This document shows, piece after piece, positions 25,489 to 34,337 of a stretch of DNA of 64,000 nt. The translations under genes and the position numbers were made by a program. Source of the stretch: an uncultured Bacilli bacterium (GTDB lineage: Bacteria > Bacillota_I > Bacilli_A > RF39 > UBA660); contig CAKOSP010000005.1 in the NCBI GenBank assembly GCA_934102335.1, positions 62,001 to 126,000 on the forward strand. The letters are read 5' to 3'. The notes beneath the pieces are model-generated. The model was not told where the DNA came from, searched no databases, and was given only the letters and a program-made list of their open reading frames with translations. Positions within the stretch are counted from its first letter, which is position 1, and each line of letters begins with the position of its first letter.

Positions 25489-27837
25489 ATGAAATATACA
25501 ATTAAAAGTGTGGATTTTGAAAACAATAAATATGAAATGGTTATTGAAGATTCAATTGTAAAAAAAGTTAAAGTTAGTTTAAAATGTAATGATGGTTATG
25601 TAGTTATTAATAATTTAATATATATTAATAATAATTCAGTCGTGTATTTTGATATAAATGCCCCTCAATTATTACAGTTTGAAAGTTTCTGTGATAGAAA
25701 ATTTTCTATTGAAGTTACTTGTGTAGAAAAATATCAATGTGTTATTGATGAGGTTAAAAATAAAGATTGTTTAATTGTTGAAAATGAATATACCTTTCGC
25801 AATTTTGAAGGAAAAAGGCCAATATCTGTTTTGGAAAACCGAGAAATAGATTCTGCATTAATATTTAATTATGTGAATAGCTGGTACCAAACTTATTATG
25901 TTGAGGATGGCAAGGAAGTTATCAAAGGTAATATTTCGTGTTTAAAAGATCTTCTTTTAAAATATAAATATAAGTATATTGTAAATAAAATTTACGATTG
26001 TTCTTTATATAAGATTATTGAAGCTTATACCGATAGGTATCAAATAAAATGTTTTGTACTAGATGAAGATTATTGTTTATGTGATACTCCTTATTTTTTA
26101 TCACATAATTCGGTTGTTGATAACAGTAATATATATGATGTTATAAAAAGTATGCGAGAAAATAATAGTATTTATTGGATTGTTAGCGATGATGGAATAA
26201 AAGAAACTTTGGTTGATAATACTCAAGTAAACAATATTTTTGTTAAAAAGTATAAAGATGTATTTATTGATTGTAATAAAACAGTTGATTTTAATAATAA
26301 AAATATTTTATTGAATACTAATTTTGATAATAATAGTTTTTATATGAATGATATTGTAGTTTTGATTATTAAACAATTATTAAAAAAGGACAACTTAAAG
26401 GATTATAAGTTTCATATAGCTGGTTGTGGAGATTTTAAAACTGCTCTTTTAAGTGAATTAGATGAAAGTGACAGAATTGTATTATATAAAAATTATTTAT
26501 CTGATGAATTTAAAAAACGTAATTCATTTATTTTGGAATTTAAGCTGCGCGAAAAATATTATGGTTTAGATAGCTTATATAATTCGGCAGAAATACCAGT
26601 TGTTTTTGAGTCTATAGAGCAACTCGATAAAGGTAATTTAATTGGAATAGTTGTAGATAAAAATTATATTGATGCTGCAAATAAAGTAGAAGCTTTTTTA
26701 ATAAATAAAGAATATGATAATAATCTTAATGGTTTTAATCAAAAAGTTTGGGATATTTCTGAGATTTTGAATATCTTATCTAAGTCAGATATAAAACTCC
26801 AAAGGATTAAGGCAAAGAAAAATCCAGTCTTATCTATAGTTATACCAGCATATAATATAGAAACTTTTTTACCTAAATGTTTAGATTCTTTAGTCTATGC
26901 CAAAAATATTGGTGATTGTGAAATTATAGTAGTAAATGATGGTTCAAAGGATAACACTTTAAAGATTGCCAAAGAATATGAAAAAAACTATCCTTCAGTT
27001 GTTCGTGTTTTTGATAAAGAAAATGGTGGTCATGGTTCGGCGGTTAATCTTGGAATGAAGGTAGCCAAAGGTAAATATTTTAAAATATTGGATAGTGATG
27101 ATTGGTTTGTCACAAGCAATTTAGAGAAAATGATTACTAAGTTGGCAAAAGAAACAGCTGATTTAGTATTAACAAAAGTAAGATGTGAATATTATGCTCA
27201 AAAAGATTTTCCGTTGCAAGTTGATTATTCTCATTTAAGATATGATGTTTTATATAATTTTGAAGATCTATTAAATAATGTTTATGGATTAAATTCAGCT
27301 CCTTTATTCGCTGCTTCTTGTTATAAAACAGAAAAATTAAGAGATGCAAATTTTACTATTACAGAAAAGAAGTTATATGCAGATCATGAGTTTGATGCTT
27401 TTTCTATAAAATGTATTGATACGGTTATAATGTATGATTTAGATATATACATGTATCTAATTGGAAGAGAAGGTCAAAGTGTTTCAATTAATGTTTGGGA
27501 AAAGAAGTATGTTGATCACCAAAATGCAATGTTTAAAGTATCTGAAAAATTAGAAAATGATAAATTATTTGATAAGGATAAAAAGAAATTTGTTATTGAA
27601 ATGGTTGTTGAGGCAATGTTAATTCATCAGTTAGATATGTTAAAAGTTATGAATAAAGATGAAGAAAGTTATCCGCTTGTTGATAAATTAAGACAATATC
27701 CTGAGGTTTTTGATATCATATTTAATGATTTAAAAAACAAATATAATGGTATATATGTAAAATTTTTTGTTAAAGAAGAGCATCAATCTTTAATTAATAA
27801 AGCAAAAAAAGTGTTAAGAAATAGGAGGAAAAAATGA
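25489..27837 (+). CDS. bimodular glycosyltransferase: divergent GT-B-like N-terminus plus GT2 C-terminus
   Basis: A 782-residue protein. The C-terminal half (from about residue 443, NPVLSIVIPAYNIETFLPKC) is a clear GT2 domain with VVNDGSKDNT, ENGGHGSAVNLG and LDSDDWF. The N-terminal ~440 residues have no strong motif, but FHIAGCGDFKTALL, a short-spaced series of alternating helices and strands, and a final FLINKEYD helix resemble a GT-B C-terminal domain, so this may be a second, degenerate transferase. The ATG follows GGAGTG; the stop overlaps the next start as ATGA, implying coupled translation. Confidence 0.75.
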   Translation: MKYTIKSVDFENNKYEMVIEDSIVKKVKVSLKCNDGYVVINNLIYINNNSVVYFDINAPQLLQFESFCDRKFSIEVTCVEKYQCVIDEVKNKDCLIVENEYTFRNFEGKRPISVLENREIDSALIFNYVNSWYQTYYVEDGKEVIKGNISCLKDLLLKYKYKYIVNKIYDCSLYKIIEAYTDRYQIKCFVLDEDYCLCDTPYFLSHNSVVDNSNIYDVIKSMRENNSIYWIVSDDGIKETLVDNTQVNNIFVKKYKDVFIDCNKTVDFNNKNILLNTNFDNNSFYMNDIVVLIIKQLLKKDNLKDYKFHIAGCGDFKTALLSELDESDRIVLYKNYLSDEFKKRNSFILEFKLREKYYGLDSLYNSAEIPVVFESIEQLDKGNLIGIVVDKNYIDAANKVEAFLINKEYDNNLNGFNQKVWDISEILNILSKSDIKLQRIKAKKNPVLSIVIPAYNIETFLPKCLDSLVYAKNIGDCEIIVVNDGSKDNTLKIAKEYEKNYPSVVRVFDKENGGHGSAVNLGMKVAKGKYFKILDSDDWFVTSNLEKMITKLAKETADLVLTKVRCEYYAQKDFPLQVDYSHLRYDVLYNFEDLLNNVYGLNSAPLFAASCYKTEKLRDANFTITEKKLYADHEFDAFSIKCIDTVIMYDLDIYMYLIGREGQSVSINVWEKKYVDHQNAMFKVSEKLENDKLFDKDKKKFVIEMVVEAMLIHQLDMLKVMNKDEESYPLVDKLRQYPEVFDIIFNDLKNKYNGIYVKFFVKEEHQSLINKAKKVLRNRRKK

Positions 27838-29096
27838 AAATAAAATATTTAGTTATAGGTGCTGGAATATCTGGTTTAACTTTTGCAAATTATTGTAAAG
27901 GAGATTATTTAATCGTTGAGAAAGAATCTACTGTAGGCGGATATTGTAGAACGTTTAAAAGTGGAGAGTATGTTTGGGATTTTGCTGGACACTTTTTCCA
28001 TTTTAATACTGAAGAATTTAAAAAGAAATTCTTGGAACAAATGCCTAAAGAGGATATCATTTATAATGAGAAATGTACAAAAATTTGTCACAATGGTAAA
28101 ATGATTGATTTTCCTTTTCAAACAAATATTCATCAACTTGATAAAGAAGAATTTATTGATTGTTTATACGACTTGTTCAATAAAGAAGAAAAAGATAAGT
28201 ATGATAATTTTTTAGATATGTTATATGGTAAATTTGGTAAATCTATTGTAGAGAAATTCTTAAAACCTTACAATGAAAAATTATATGCTATTGATTTAAA
28301 AAAATTAGATGTAGATGCTATGGGTAGATTTTTCCCATATGCAGATAAAGAACAAATTATTAATAATATGAAAAATCATAAAGTTAATTCATATAATAGT
28401 TCTTTCTTGTATCCTAAAAATGGTGCTGGAAGCTTTATAGATATTCTTTATAAGGAATTAGATAAGAATAAAATACTATTAAATACCAGTGTTGAGAAAA
28501 TAGATTTACAAAAAAAAGAAGCAATTTTATCTAATGGAAATGTTGTTGAATATGAGTACTTAGTTAATACTTCTCCTTTAAATAAATTTTTAGGATTAAT
28601 TGGTGGATATGATGATTTGATAAATGAAATGTCATATAATAAAGTCTTGGTGTTTAATCTTGGTTTTGATAGACCATCAAAATTGTGTACTAAAGAACAT
28701 TGGTTATATGTTGCTGGAAAAAATTATAATTTCTATCGTTGTGGTTTTTATAATAATATACTTGGTATGAAAAATTTAAGTATGTATATTGAAATTGGTT
28801 ATGATAAAAGTAGCGTTATTACTCAAACAGAAATTGATAAACAATTGAAACTTACTTTAGACAGTTTAAAAAATTTAGGTATTATTGATGAGGACACAAA
28901 ATTAGTAGATCATATGGCTTTGATTATGGATCCGGCTTATGTTCATATAAATACTAAAACTAATCAAAAACTTGATGAGTTAAAAGCACATTTTTCTGAT
29001 AATAATGTGTATACTATAGGTAGATATGGTGCTTGGATTTATAATTCAATGGAAGACTCTATGTTAAAGGCTAAAGAATTAGCGGAGAAAATTTAA
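27834..29096 (+). CDS. FAD-dependent oxidoreductase of the UDP-galactopyranose mutase/amine oxidase type
   Basis: A 420-residue flavoprotein. The N-terminal Rossmann motif is LVIGAGISGLTFANYC with the acidic ribose binder YLIVEKESTVGGYCRTF just after. KFLKPYNEKLYAIDLKKLD near residues 142-160 resembles a segment of UDP-galactopyranose mutases and related protoporphyrinogen-oxidase-like proteins found in surface-sugar loci. It may make UDP-galactofuranose or modify a polymer sugar; the specific reaction is not proven. It overlaps both neighbours by four and one base. Confidence 0.72.
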   Translation: MKIKYLVIGAGISGLTFANYCKGDYLIVEKESTVGGYCRTFKSGEYVWDFAGHFFHFNTEEFKKKFLEQMPKEDIIYNEKCTKICHNGKMIDFPFQTNIHQLDKEEFIDCLYDLFNKEEKDKYDNFLDMLYGKFGKSIVEKFLKPYNEKLYAIDLKKLDVDAMGRFFPYADKEQIINNMKNHKVNSYNSSFLYPKNGAGSFIDILYKELDKNKILLNTSVEKIDLQKKEAILSNGNVVEYEYLVNTSPLNKFLGLIGGYDDLINEMSYNKVLVFNLGFDRPSKLCTKEHWLYVAGKNYNFYRCGFYNNILGMKNLSMYIEIGYDKSSVITQTEIDKQLKLTLDSLKNLGIIDEDTKLVDHMALIMDPAYVHINTKTNQKLDELKAHFSDNNVYTIGRYGAWIYNSMEDSMLKAKELAEKI

Positions 29097-30490
29097 TGGT
29101 ATTAAAAAAATTAAAAGAACATTTTAAAAATAGTTTAGTTATTCAAGATGATATAAAAGATTTGTCACAAAAAATTGATAAATATACTAAAGTTGAAGAA
29201 GAAATTTCTAAAGATTTAAGCGACAAATTAAGAGACATTGAAAAACGTTTGGAATATTTAAAAAATAATCTTGATTTTTATGGAAATATTGTTAAAAACT
29301 TGAATTTGAATTTTCAATATTGTAATTTGGAATATTTAAATTATAAAGTTGATAAAAATAAACAAAATATATTGTTATGTGGCTTTTACGGTGGTGACAA
29401 TATTGGTGATGAATTGATGTTACAAACAGTATTGGAACAATTTCAAAAGTATCCTAATGTAAAAGTAACTGTTTTATTAGATTTTAATGATAAATATAAT
29501 ATTTTAAAAAATGAATTTTCAAATGTAGCATACCTTCATTATCCTAAGTCAGTGTATGATTTTGATAATTTAGTTAGTCAATTTGATAAGCTTATTTTTG
29601 GTGGTGGAGCTTTGATTGATGATGTGATTTATGACTTTGATAATCCATTTACTATTACTCTTTCTAAAATATTGATAGATTTATCTTTGAAATTTATTGA
29701 CTCTAAAAAAGATGTTTATTGGTTGAGTTTAAGCTCTAATAAAATTATTCAAAATGATATATTTATTAGTAAATTAATTAAAATAGTTGAAAATGCTAAA
29801 TATATTTCTTTAAGAGATACTTTTAGTTTTGACTTGTTAGCTAGTATTGGTTGTAACCAATCTAAAATGCATATTATAAATGATTTGGTTTTAGCTAATG
29901 AAAAACTTAATTATATAAAGAAAAATTCTTATAAGAAGCTTTCTTTAGGTTTTATACCCATCTGTAGTGAAGAAACAAAAGATCAAAATATAAATTTAAT
30001 TAAAACTTTTATTGAGATTTTAGATAAAAAAAATAAAAGTTTTTGCTTAAAATTAATTCCATTTTATGGATTTGTTAATAATGATATTAATTATTTAAAT
30101 AACTTAAAAGATATAATTAATGATAAACGAGTTATGGTTGCTCCGTTTACTACTAATTTTGATGAGATTTTAAGTTTAATTAATGAAAATGAATATATTG
30201 TCTCTATGAGATATCATTGTTCATTACTAGCAATGGTGGAAAATAAAAAATTGCTTACAATTCTTTATGATTTACATCAACACTATTATAATAAAATTAA
30301 TTATTTATATGAAAGATATGTTAAAGATGGTAATTTAATTTCTTTAAATGATATAGAAAATTATGATAAGTTATCAGAAATATTTACAAATTTTATATAT
30401 AAAGAAAATAAGAATATTTTTGATAAAAAGATTTTATTAAAGTCACAACAAGAATTGACACAGTTAGTTAAAAATATTGTAAATGAATAA
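29096..30490 (+). CDS. polysaccharide pyruvyl transferase family protein with N-terminal coiled coil
   Basis: Predicted to add pyruvate ketals to surface sugars. The PS_pyruv_trans domain begins near residue 88 with ILLCGFYGGDNIGDELML and includes LIFGGGALIDD, SLRDTFS and the C-terminal VSMRYHCSLLAM. Residues 1-75 form a charged, heptad-like coiled coil not found in the basic CsaB-type enzyme, perhaps for oligomerisation or partner binding. Its start overlaps the preceding stop by one base (TAATG). Pyruvylated polymers anchor SLH-type proteins in some Bacillota, though none is visible here. Confidence 0.82.
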   Translation: MVLKKLKEHFKNSLVIQDDIKDLSQKIDKYTKVEEEISKDLSDKLRDIEKRLEYLKNNLDFYGNIVKNLNLNFQYCNLEYLNYKVDKNKQNILLCGFYGGDNIGDELMLQTVLEQFQKYPNVKVTVLLDFNDKYNILKNEFSNVAYLHYPKSVYDFDNLVSQFDKLIFGGGALIDDVIYDFDNPFTITLSKILIDLSLKFIDSKKDVYWLSLSSNKIIQNDIFISKLIKIVENAKYISLRDTFSFDLLASIGCNQSKMHIINDLVLANEKLNYIKKNSYKKLSLGFIPICSEETKDQNINLIKTFIEILDKKNKSFCLKLIPFYGFVNNDINYLNNLKDIINDKRVMVAPFTTNFDEILSLINENEYIVSMRYHCSLLAMVENKKLLTILYDLHQHYYNKINYLYERYVKDGNLISLNDIENYDKLSEIFTNFIYKENKNIFDKKILLKSQQELTQLVKNIVNE

Positions 30491-30504
30491 TAAAAGAGGT
30501 AAAA

Positions 30505-31614
30505 ATGAAAAAAATTAAAGTAATAAGTGTATTTGGAACAAGACCTGAAGCTATAAAAATGGCTCCACTAGTTAAAGAACTAGAAAAAAGAGAAGAAATA
30601 AATAGTATTGTTTGTGTTACCGCACAACATAGAGAAATGTTAGATCAAGTATTAGAAACTTTTGATATTAAACCAGATTATGATTTAAATATTATGAAAC
30701 AGGGTCAAACTTTAGGTGATGTTACAACTAGGGCATTAAATGGATTAGAGGAAGTAATAAAAAAAGAACAACCAAATATTGTTTTAGTTCATGGGGATAC
30801 GACGACAACATTTGCAGGTGCTTTAGCAGCATTTTATAATCAAGTTGATATTGGACATGTTGAAGCTGGTTTAAGAACTAATGATAAATATAGTCCTTAT
30901 CCTGAAGAAATGAATAGACAAATGGTTGATTGTATGACGGATATGTATTTTGCTCCTACAAATTTGAGTAAAGAAAATCTTTTGAAAGAAGCTAAGGATG
31001 AAAGTAAAATATATGTAACTGGTAATACAGCCATTGATGCTATGAATACTACTGTAAGAAAAGATTATTCACATAAAGAATTAGAATGGATTAAAGATAA
31101 TGAAAAGATGATTCTTTTAACAGCTCATAGAAGAGAAAATTTAGGTGATCCTATGCGCCATATATTTAGAGCAATTAAAAGAATAGTTGATGAATTTGGT
31201 TATATCAAAGTTATTTATCCAATACATATGAATCCTAAAGTTAGGGAAGTAGCTAACGAAATATTTAAGGATTGTGATAGAGTTAAATTAATTGAACCTT
31301 TAGAGGTATTTGATTTTCATAATTTTCAAAATAAGTCATATATAATTTTAACTGATAGTGGTGGAATTCAAGAGGAAGCGCCTTCACTTGGAAAACCAGT
31401 TTTGGTTTTAAGAGATACAACAGAAAGACCTGAAGGTATTGAAGCTGGTACTTTAAAACTTGTAGGAACTGATGAAGAAACAATATACCATGAAACAAAG
31501 AAATTGCTAACAGATAAAGTAGCATATGAAAGTATGAGCCATGCTTGTAATCCATATGGTGATGGACATGCTTCAGAAAAAATAGTAGATGCAATTATTA
31601 AGAAATACAGTTAA
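30505..31614 (+). CDS. wecB: UDP-N-acetylglucosamine 2-epimerase (non-hydrolysing)
   Basis: Interconverts UDP-GlcNAc and UDP-ManNAc, the donor for teichoic-acid linkage units and many capsules. Typical motifs: SVFGTRPEAIKMAPL at the N-terminus, VHGDTTTTFAGALA, GHVEAGLRTNDKYSPYPEEMNRQ and LTDSGGIQEEAPSLGKPVLVLR. 369 residues is the usual length. The ATG follows AAAGAGG. It is the last gene before a break with a new promoter at 31670. Confidence 0.95.
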   Translation: MKKIKVISVFGTRPEAIKMAPLVKELEKREEINSIVCVTAQHREMLDQVLETFDIKPDYDLNIMKQGQTLGDVTTRALNGLEEVIKKEQPNIVLVHGDTTTTFAGALAAFYNQVDIGHVEAGLRTNDKYSPYPEEMNRQMVDCMTDMYFAPTNLSKENLLKEAKDESKIYVTGNTAIDAMNTTVRKDYSHKELEWIKDNEKMILLTAHRRENLGDPMRHIFRAIKRIVDEFGYIKVIYPIHMNPKVREVANEIFKDCDRVKLIEPLEVFDFHNFQNKSYIILTDSGGIQEEAPSLGKPVLVLRDTTERPEGIEAGTLKLVGTDEETIYHETKKLLTDKVAYESMSHACNPYGDGHASEKIVDAIIKKYS

Positions 31615-31688
31615 TAGTATTTCTTTTTCTTTTAATAGTAAATTTCTTTAAATAATTTCTTTATAGTGTTATAATCTTGTTAGATAGT

Positions 31689-32990
31689 ATGAAAAAAAGA
31701 ATATGGTTAATAATTTTAATTTGTTTTGTAAGTATTTCATTAGTTGCGGGTGGATTTTTTTTATCATACGGTTATAAACAAAGACAAGAAAATGAACAAA
31801 TCTTATTAAAACAAAGAGAAATTGAAGAAAAAATAAATGCAATTGACAAAAAGTATTCAGCATTTTTAATTGGAAATAAAACTTCGTTAAATGATGATTT
31901 GGGTAATTATTTTGATAGTTTAGTTGATACTCATACATTAATAAGTGTTTTAAATGAGGATGAATTAACACTTAAAGATTTGAAAAATATTAAAAATTTG
32001 CAAGAGTCACTTAAGATAAAAAAAGATGATGTTGAAAAATTAAAATTTGATGAAAATATAAATAAGTATATTGAAAATTATACTAAGGAAGAACAAGATG
32101 AAATATTAAAAATTTATAATGAGAGTGTAATAACTAAAAATATTAAATCTGATGAGTTAATAAAACAAAGCATATTAGATAAAATAGCTAAAAAAGAAAA
32201 AGTAGTAAATTATTTATCTAAGCAAAAAAACTACTATGTTGATGATAATAATATTTATTTTGAAGATGAAGAAAGCTTAAGTACTTTTAATAAATTTAAT
32301 ACAGGAATTAAAGCTCTAAAAAAGATTCAATATACTGTAAGGAAGTTACCAATATTAATGTATCATGCAGTTGATGATAAAGCTTGGGGTGATACTACTT
32401 TATTTGTTAAAATAAGTGAATTTGAACGTCAGATGAAATATTTAAAAGATGAAGGTTATACGACCTTGTTTTTGTCGGAAATTAATCAAGCTTTTAATTA
32501 CGAAAAGCCCATTATTATAACTTTTGATGATGGATATAAAAATGTTTATGATTATGCTTTTCCAATACTAAAAAAATATAATTTAAAAAGTGACTTTTAT
32601 ATAATTACTAGATGGATGGATGGAGAAACTTTTGTAACTCCAGAAATGGTTAAAGAAATGGATGAGTCAAAAATTATGGAAATTGGTTCACATACTTTAA
32701 CTCATATGAAACTAGGTTATAATTCATATGAAGAACAAGAACAGGAATTAAAAAATAGTAAGAAAGATTTAGAAGAGTTATTAAAAAAAGAAATTACTAC
32801 AGTAGCATATCCATATGGCTGTTATAATTCTGATACTGTTAATATATCTAAAAAGTATTATAAATATGGTGTAACGGTTAATAAAGATTTTAACTATGAA
32901 GGTAAGTTAAGTAATTATACTTTAAATAGAATTAAGATTTCTAGAAGTACAACATTTAATCAATTTAAAAGTTTAATAGGAGAAAATTAA
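31689..32990 (+). CDS. membrane-anchored polysaccharide deacetylase (NodB domain)
   Basis: Extracytoplasmic carbohydrate esterase family 4 protein. A signal anchor (residues 5-26) is followed by a ~170-residue helical, charged stalk and a NodB domain: PILMYHAVDD, IIITFDDGYKNVYD (the Asp-Asp of motif 1), GSHTLTHMKLG (the His zinc ligands) and VAYPYGCYNS. It probably deacetylates peptidoglycan or the polymer. The start is ATG 31689; the TTG at 31677 lies within the promoter. An extended -10 (TGTTATAAT, 31670-31675) is only about 14 bases upstream and there is no clear Shine-Dalgarno, so the mRNA may be nearly leaderless. Confidence 0.85.
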   Translation: MKKRIWLIILICFVSISLVAGGFFLSYGYKQRQENEQILLKQREIEEKINAIDKKYSAFLIGNKTSLNDDLGNYFDSLVDTHTLISVLNEDELTLKDLKNIKNLQESLKIKKDDVEKLKFDENINKYIENYTKEEQDEILKIYNESVITKNIKSDELIKQSILDKIAKKEKVVNYLSKQKNYYVDDNNIYFEDEESLSTFNKFNTGIKALKKIQYTVRKLPILMYHAVDDKAWGDTTLFVKISEFERQMKYLKDEGYTTLFLSEINQAFNYEKPIIITFDDGYKNVYDYAFPILKKYNLKSDFYIITRWMDGETFVTPEMVKEMDESKIMEIGSHTLTHMKLGYNSYEEQEQELKNSKKDLEELLKKEITTVAYPYGCYNSDTVNISKKYYKYGVTVNKDFNYEGKLSNYTLNRIKISRSTTFNQFKSLIGEN

Positions 32991-32991
32991 T

Positions 32992-34260
32992 ATGAAAGAA
33001 AAGATATCTAAATTAAGAAATGTTTATAAAAAATATGGTTTTGTTGGTTTTTGTAAAAAACTTAGAGCTTATATAATTGCTAATTATTTAGATAAAATAA
33101 GCTTTAAAGTTATGTTTAATAAAAATAAATATAGAAATATTATAAAAGAGATTTTACAGAATAATAGCTATGATAGAATTATTCTTTGGCGTAGTAGTTT
33201 TGGTTATAATGTACCTTTATTTCAAAGACCACAACACATTGCCAATAATTTATCAAAATCTGGTTGTTTACTTTTTTATGAAGTTACAACGATGACCGAT
33301 AAGGTAAAAACGTTAACAAAAAAAAGTGATAATTTATATTTAATTAATTTTAATAATAAAGCTTTAAACAAAATATTAATGAATGAGTTAAAAAAAGTTA
33401 ATAAACCAAAGTATATTCAACTTTATTCTACAGATTGGAAATTATCAGTTGTTGATATACAAAATTATATAAATAGTGGTTTTAAATTTATTTATGAATA
33501 TATTGACCATATTTCTCCAGAACTTGCAGGAACTAAGGATTTACCAAAAAATATTTCTGATAAGTATGACTATGTAATGAGTCACAAAAAGGATGTATAT
33601 GTAGTCGTAACCGCCGAGCTTTTAGAAAAAGATGTAATTTCTAAAAGAGGCAAAGAAAATTTGATTTTTTCTTCAAATGGAGTTGATTACAATTTCTTTA
33701 AAAATATTGATAAAGATTTTAAATTTGAACCGGAGTTTTTAAAAACATTAAAAAAACCTACTGTATGTTATTATGGAGCATTAGCAAGTTGGTTTGATTA
33801 CGAATTAATTAAAAAAATTAATAAAACGGGAAAATATAATATAGTACTTTTTGGAATTAAATATGATGAGTCATATGATCAAGCAGAAATTGATAAGTTA
33901 GAAAATGTGTATTTTATGGGTCCAAGGAATTATAAAATTTTAAAAAACTATGCTAGTAAAATGGATGTAATGATAATACCATTTAAGTTAAATGATATTA
34001 CGGCTTCTACCAGTCCAGTTAAATTATTTGAATATATGGCTTTACATAAACCTATTGTAACAACAGCTATGAGAGAATGTAAAAAATATAAATCTGTTTT
34101 GATTGGTAATAGTCATGAGGATTTTATTAAAAAACTAGACCAAGCTATAAGTTTAAAAAATGATAAAGATTATATTAAACTATTGGACAAAGAAGCAATA
34201 GAAAATGATTGGAATCATAAAGCTAAGGTTATAATTGATTATATTAAAAAGTATGAATAA
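32992..34260 (+). CDS. family 4-like glycosyltransferase (TuaH-like)
   Basis: A 422-residue GT-B transferase. The first half has FQRPQHIANNLSKSG and the long acceptor region, and the second has ASTSPVKLFEYMALHKPIVTT (near residues 336-357), the GT4 donor-binding motif with the E that contacts the nucleotide sugar. The FQRPQH element is shared with TuaH of teichuronic acid clusters. It starts one base after the deacetylase stop behind GGAGAA, so it shares that transcript. Confidence 0.82.
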   Translation: MKEKISKLRNVYKKYGFVGFCKKLRAYIIANYLDKISFKVMFNKNKYRNIIKEILQNNSYDRIILWRSSFGYNVPLFQRPQHIANNLSKSGCLLFYEVTTMTDKVKTLTKKSDNLYLINFNNKALNKILMNELKKVNKPKYIQLYSTDWKLSVVDIQNYINSGFKFIYEYIDHISPELAGTKDLPKNISDKYDYVMSHKKDVYVVVTAELLEKDVISKRGKENLIFSSNGVDYNFFKNIDKDFKFEPEFLKTLKKPTVCYYGALASWFDYELIKKINKTGKYNIVLFGIKYDESYDQAEIDKLENVYFMGPRNYKILKNYASKMDVMIIPFKLNDITASTSPVKLFEYMALHKPIVTTAMRECKKYKSVLIGNSHEDFIKKLDQAISLKNDKDYIKLLDKEAIENDWNHKAKVIIDYIKKYE

Positions 34261-34273
34261 GTTTTAAAAGTGT

Positions 34274-34301
34274 TTTACACATTTAATTATTATGCTATAA
34301 T
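34274..34301 (+). promoter_or_regulatory. promoter of the YidC-fusion gene
   Basis: TTTACA (34274-34279) and TGC-TATAAT (34296-34301), 16-bp spacing with an extended -10. Confidence 0.7.
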
Positions 34302-34337
34302 AACAAAGAATGACAGTTGAGTTGAGGTGATTTAGTA

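Noticed and set aside
23172..27837. The two GT2 genes as a recent tandem duplication
   Set aside because: They share motif blocks only; the rest differs and a gene separates them, so this is old divergence and not a fresh repeat.
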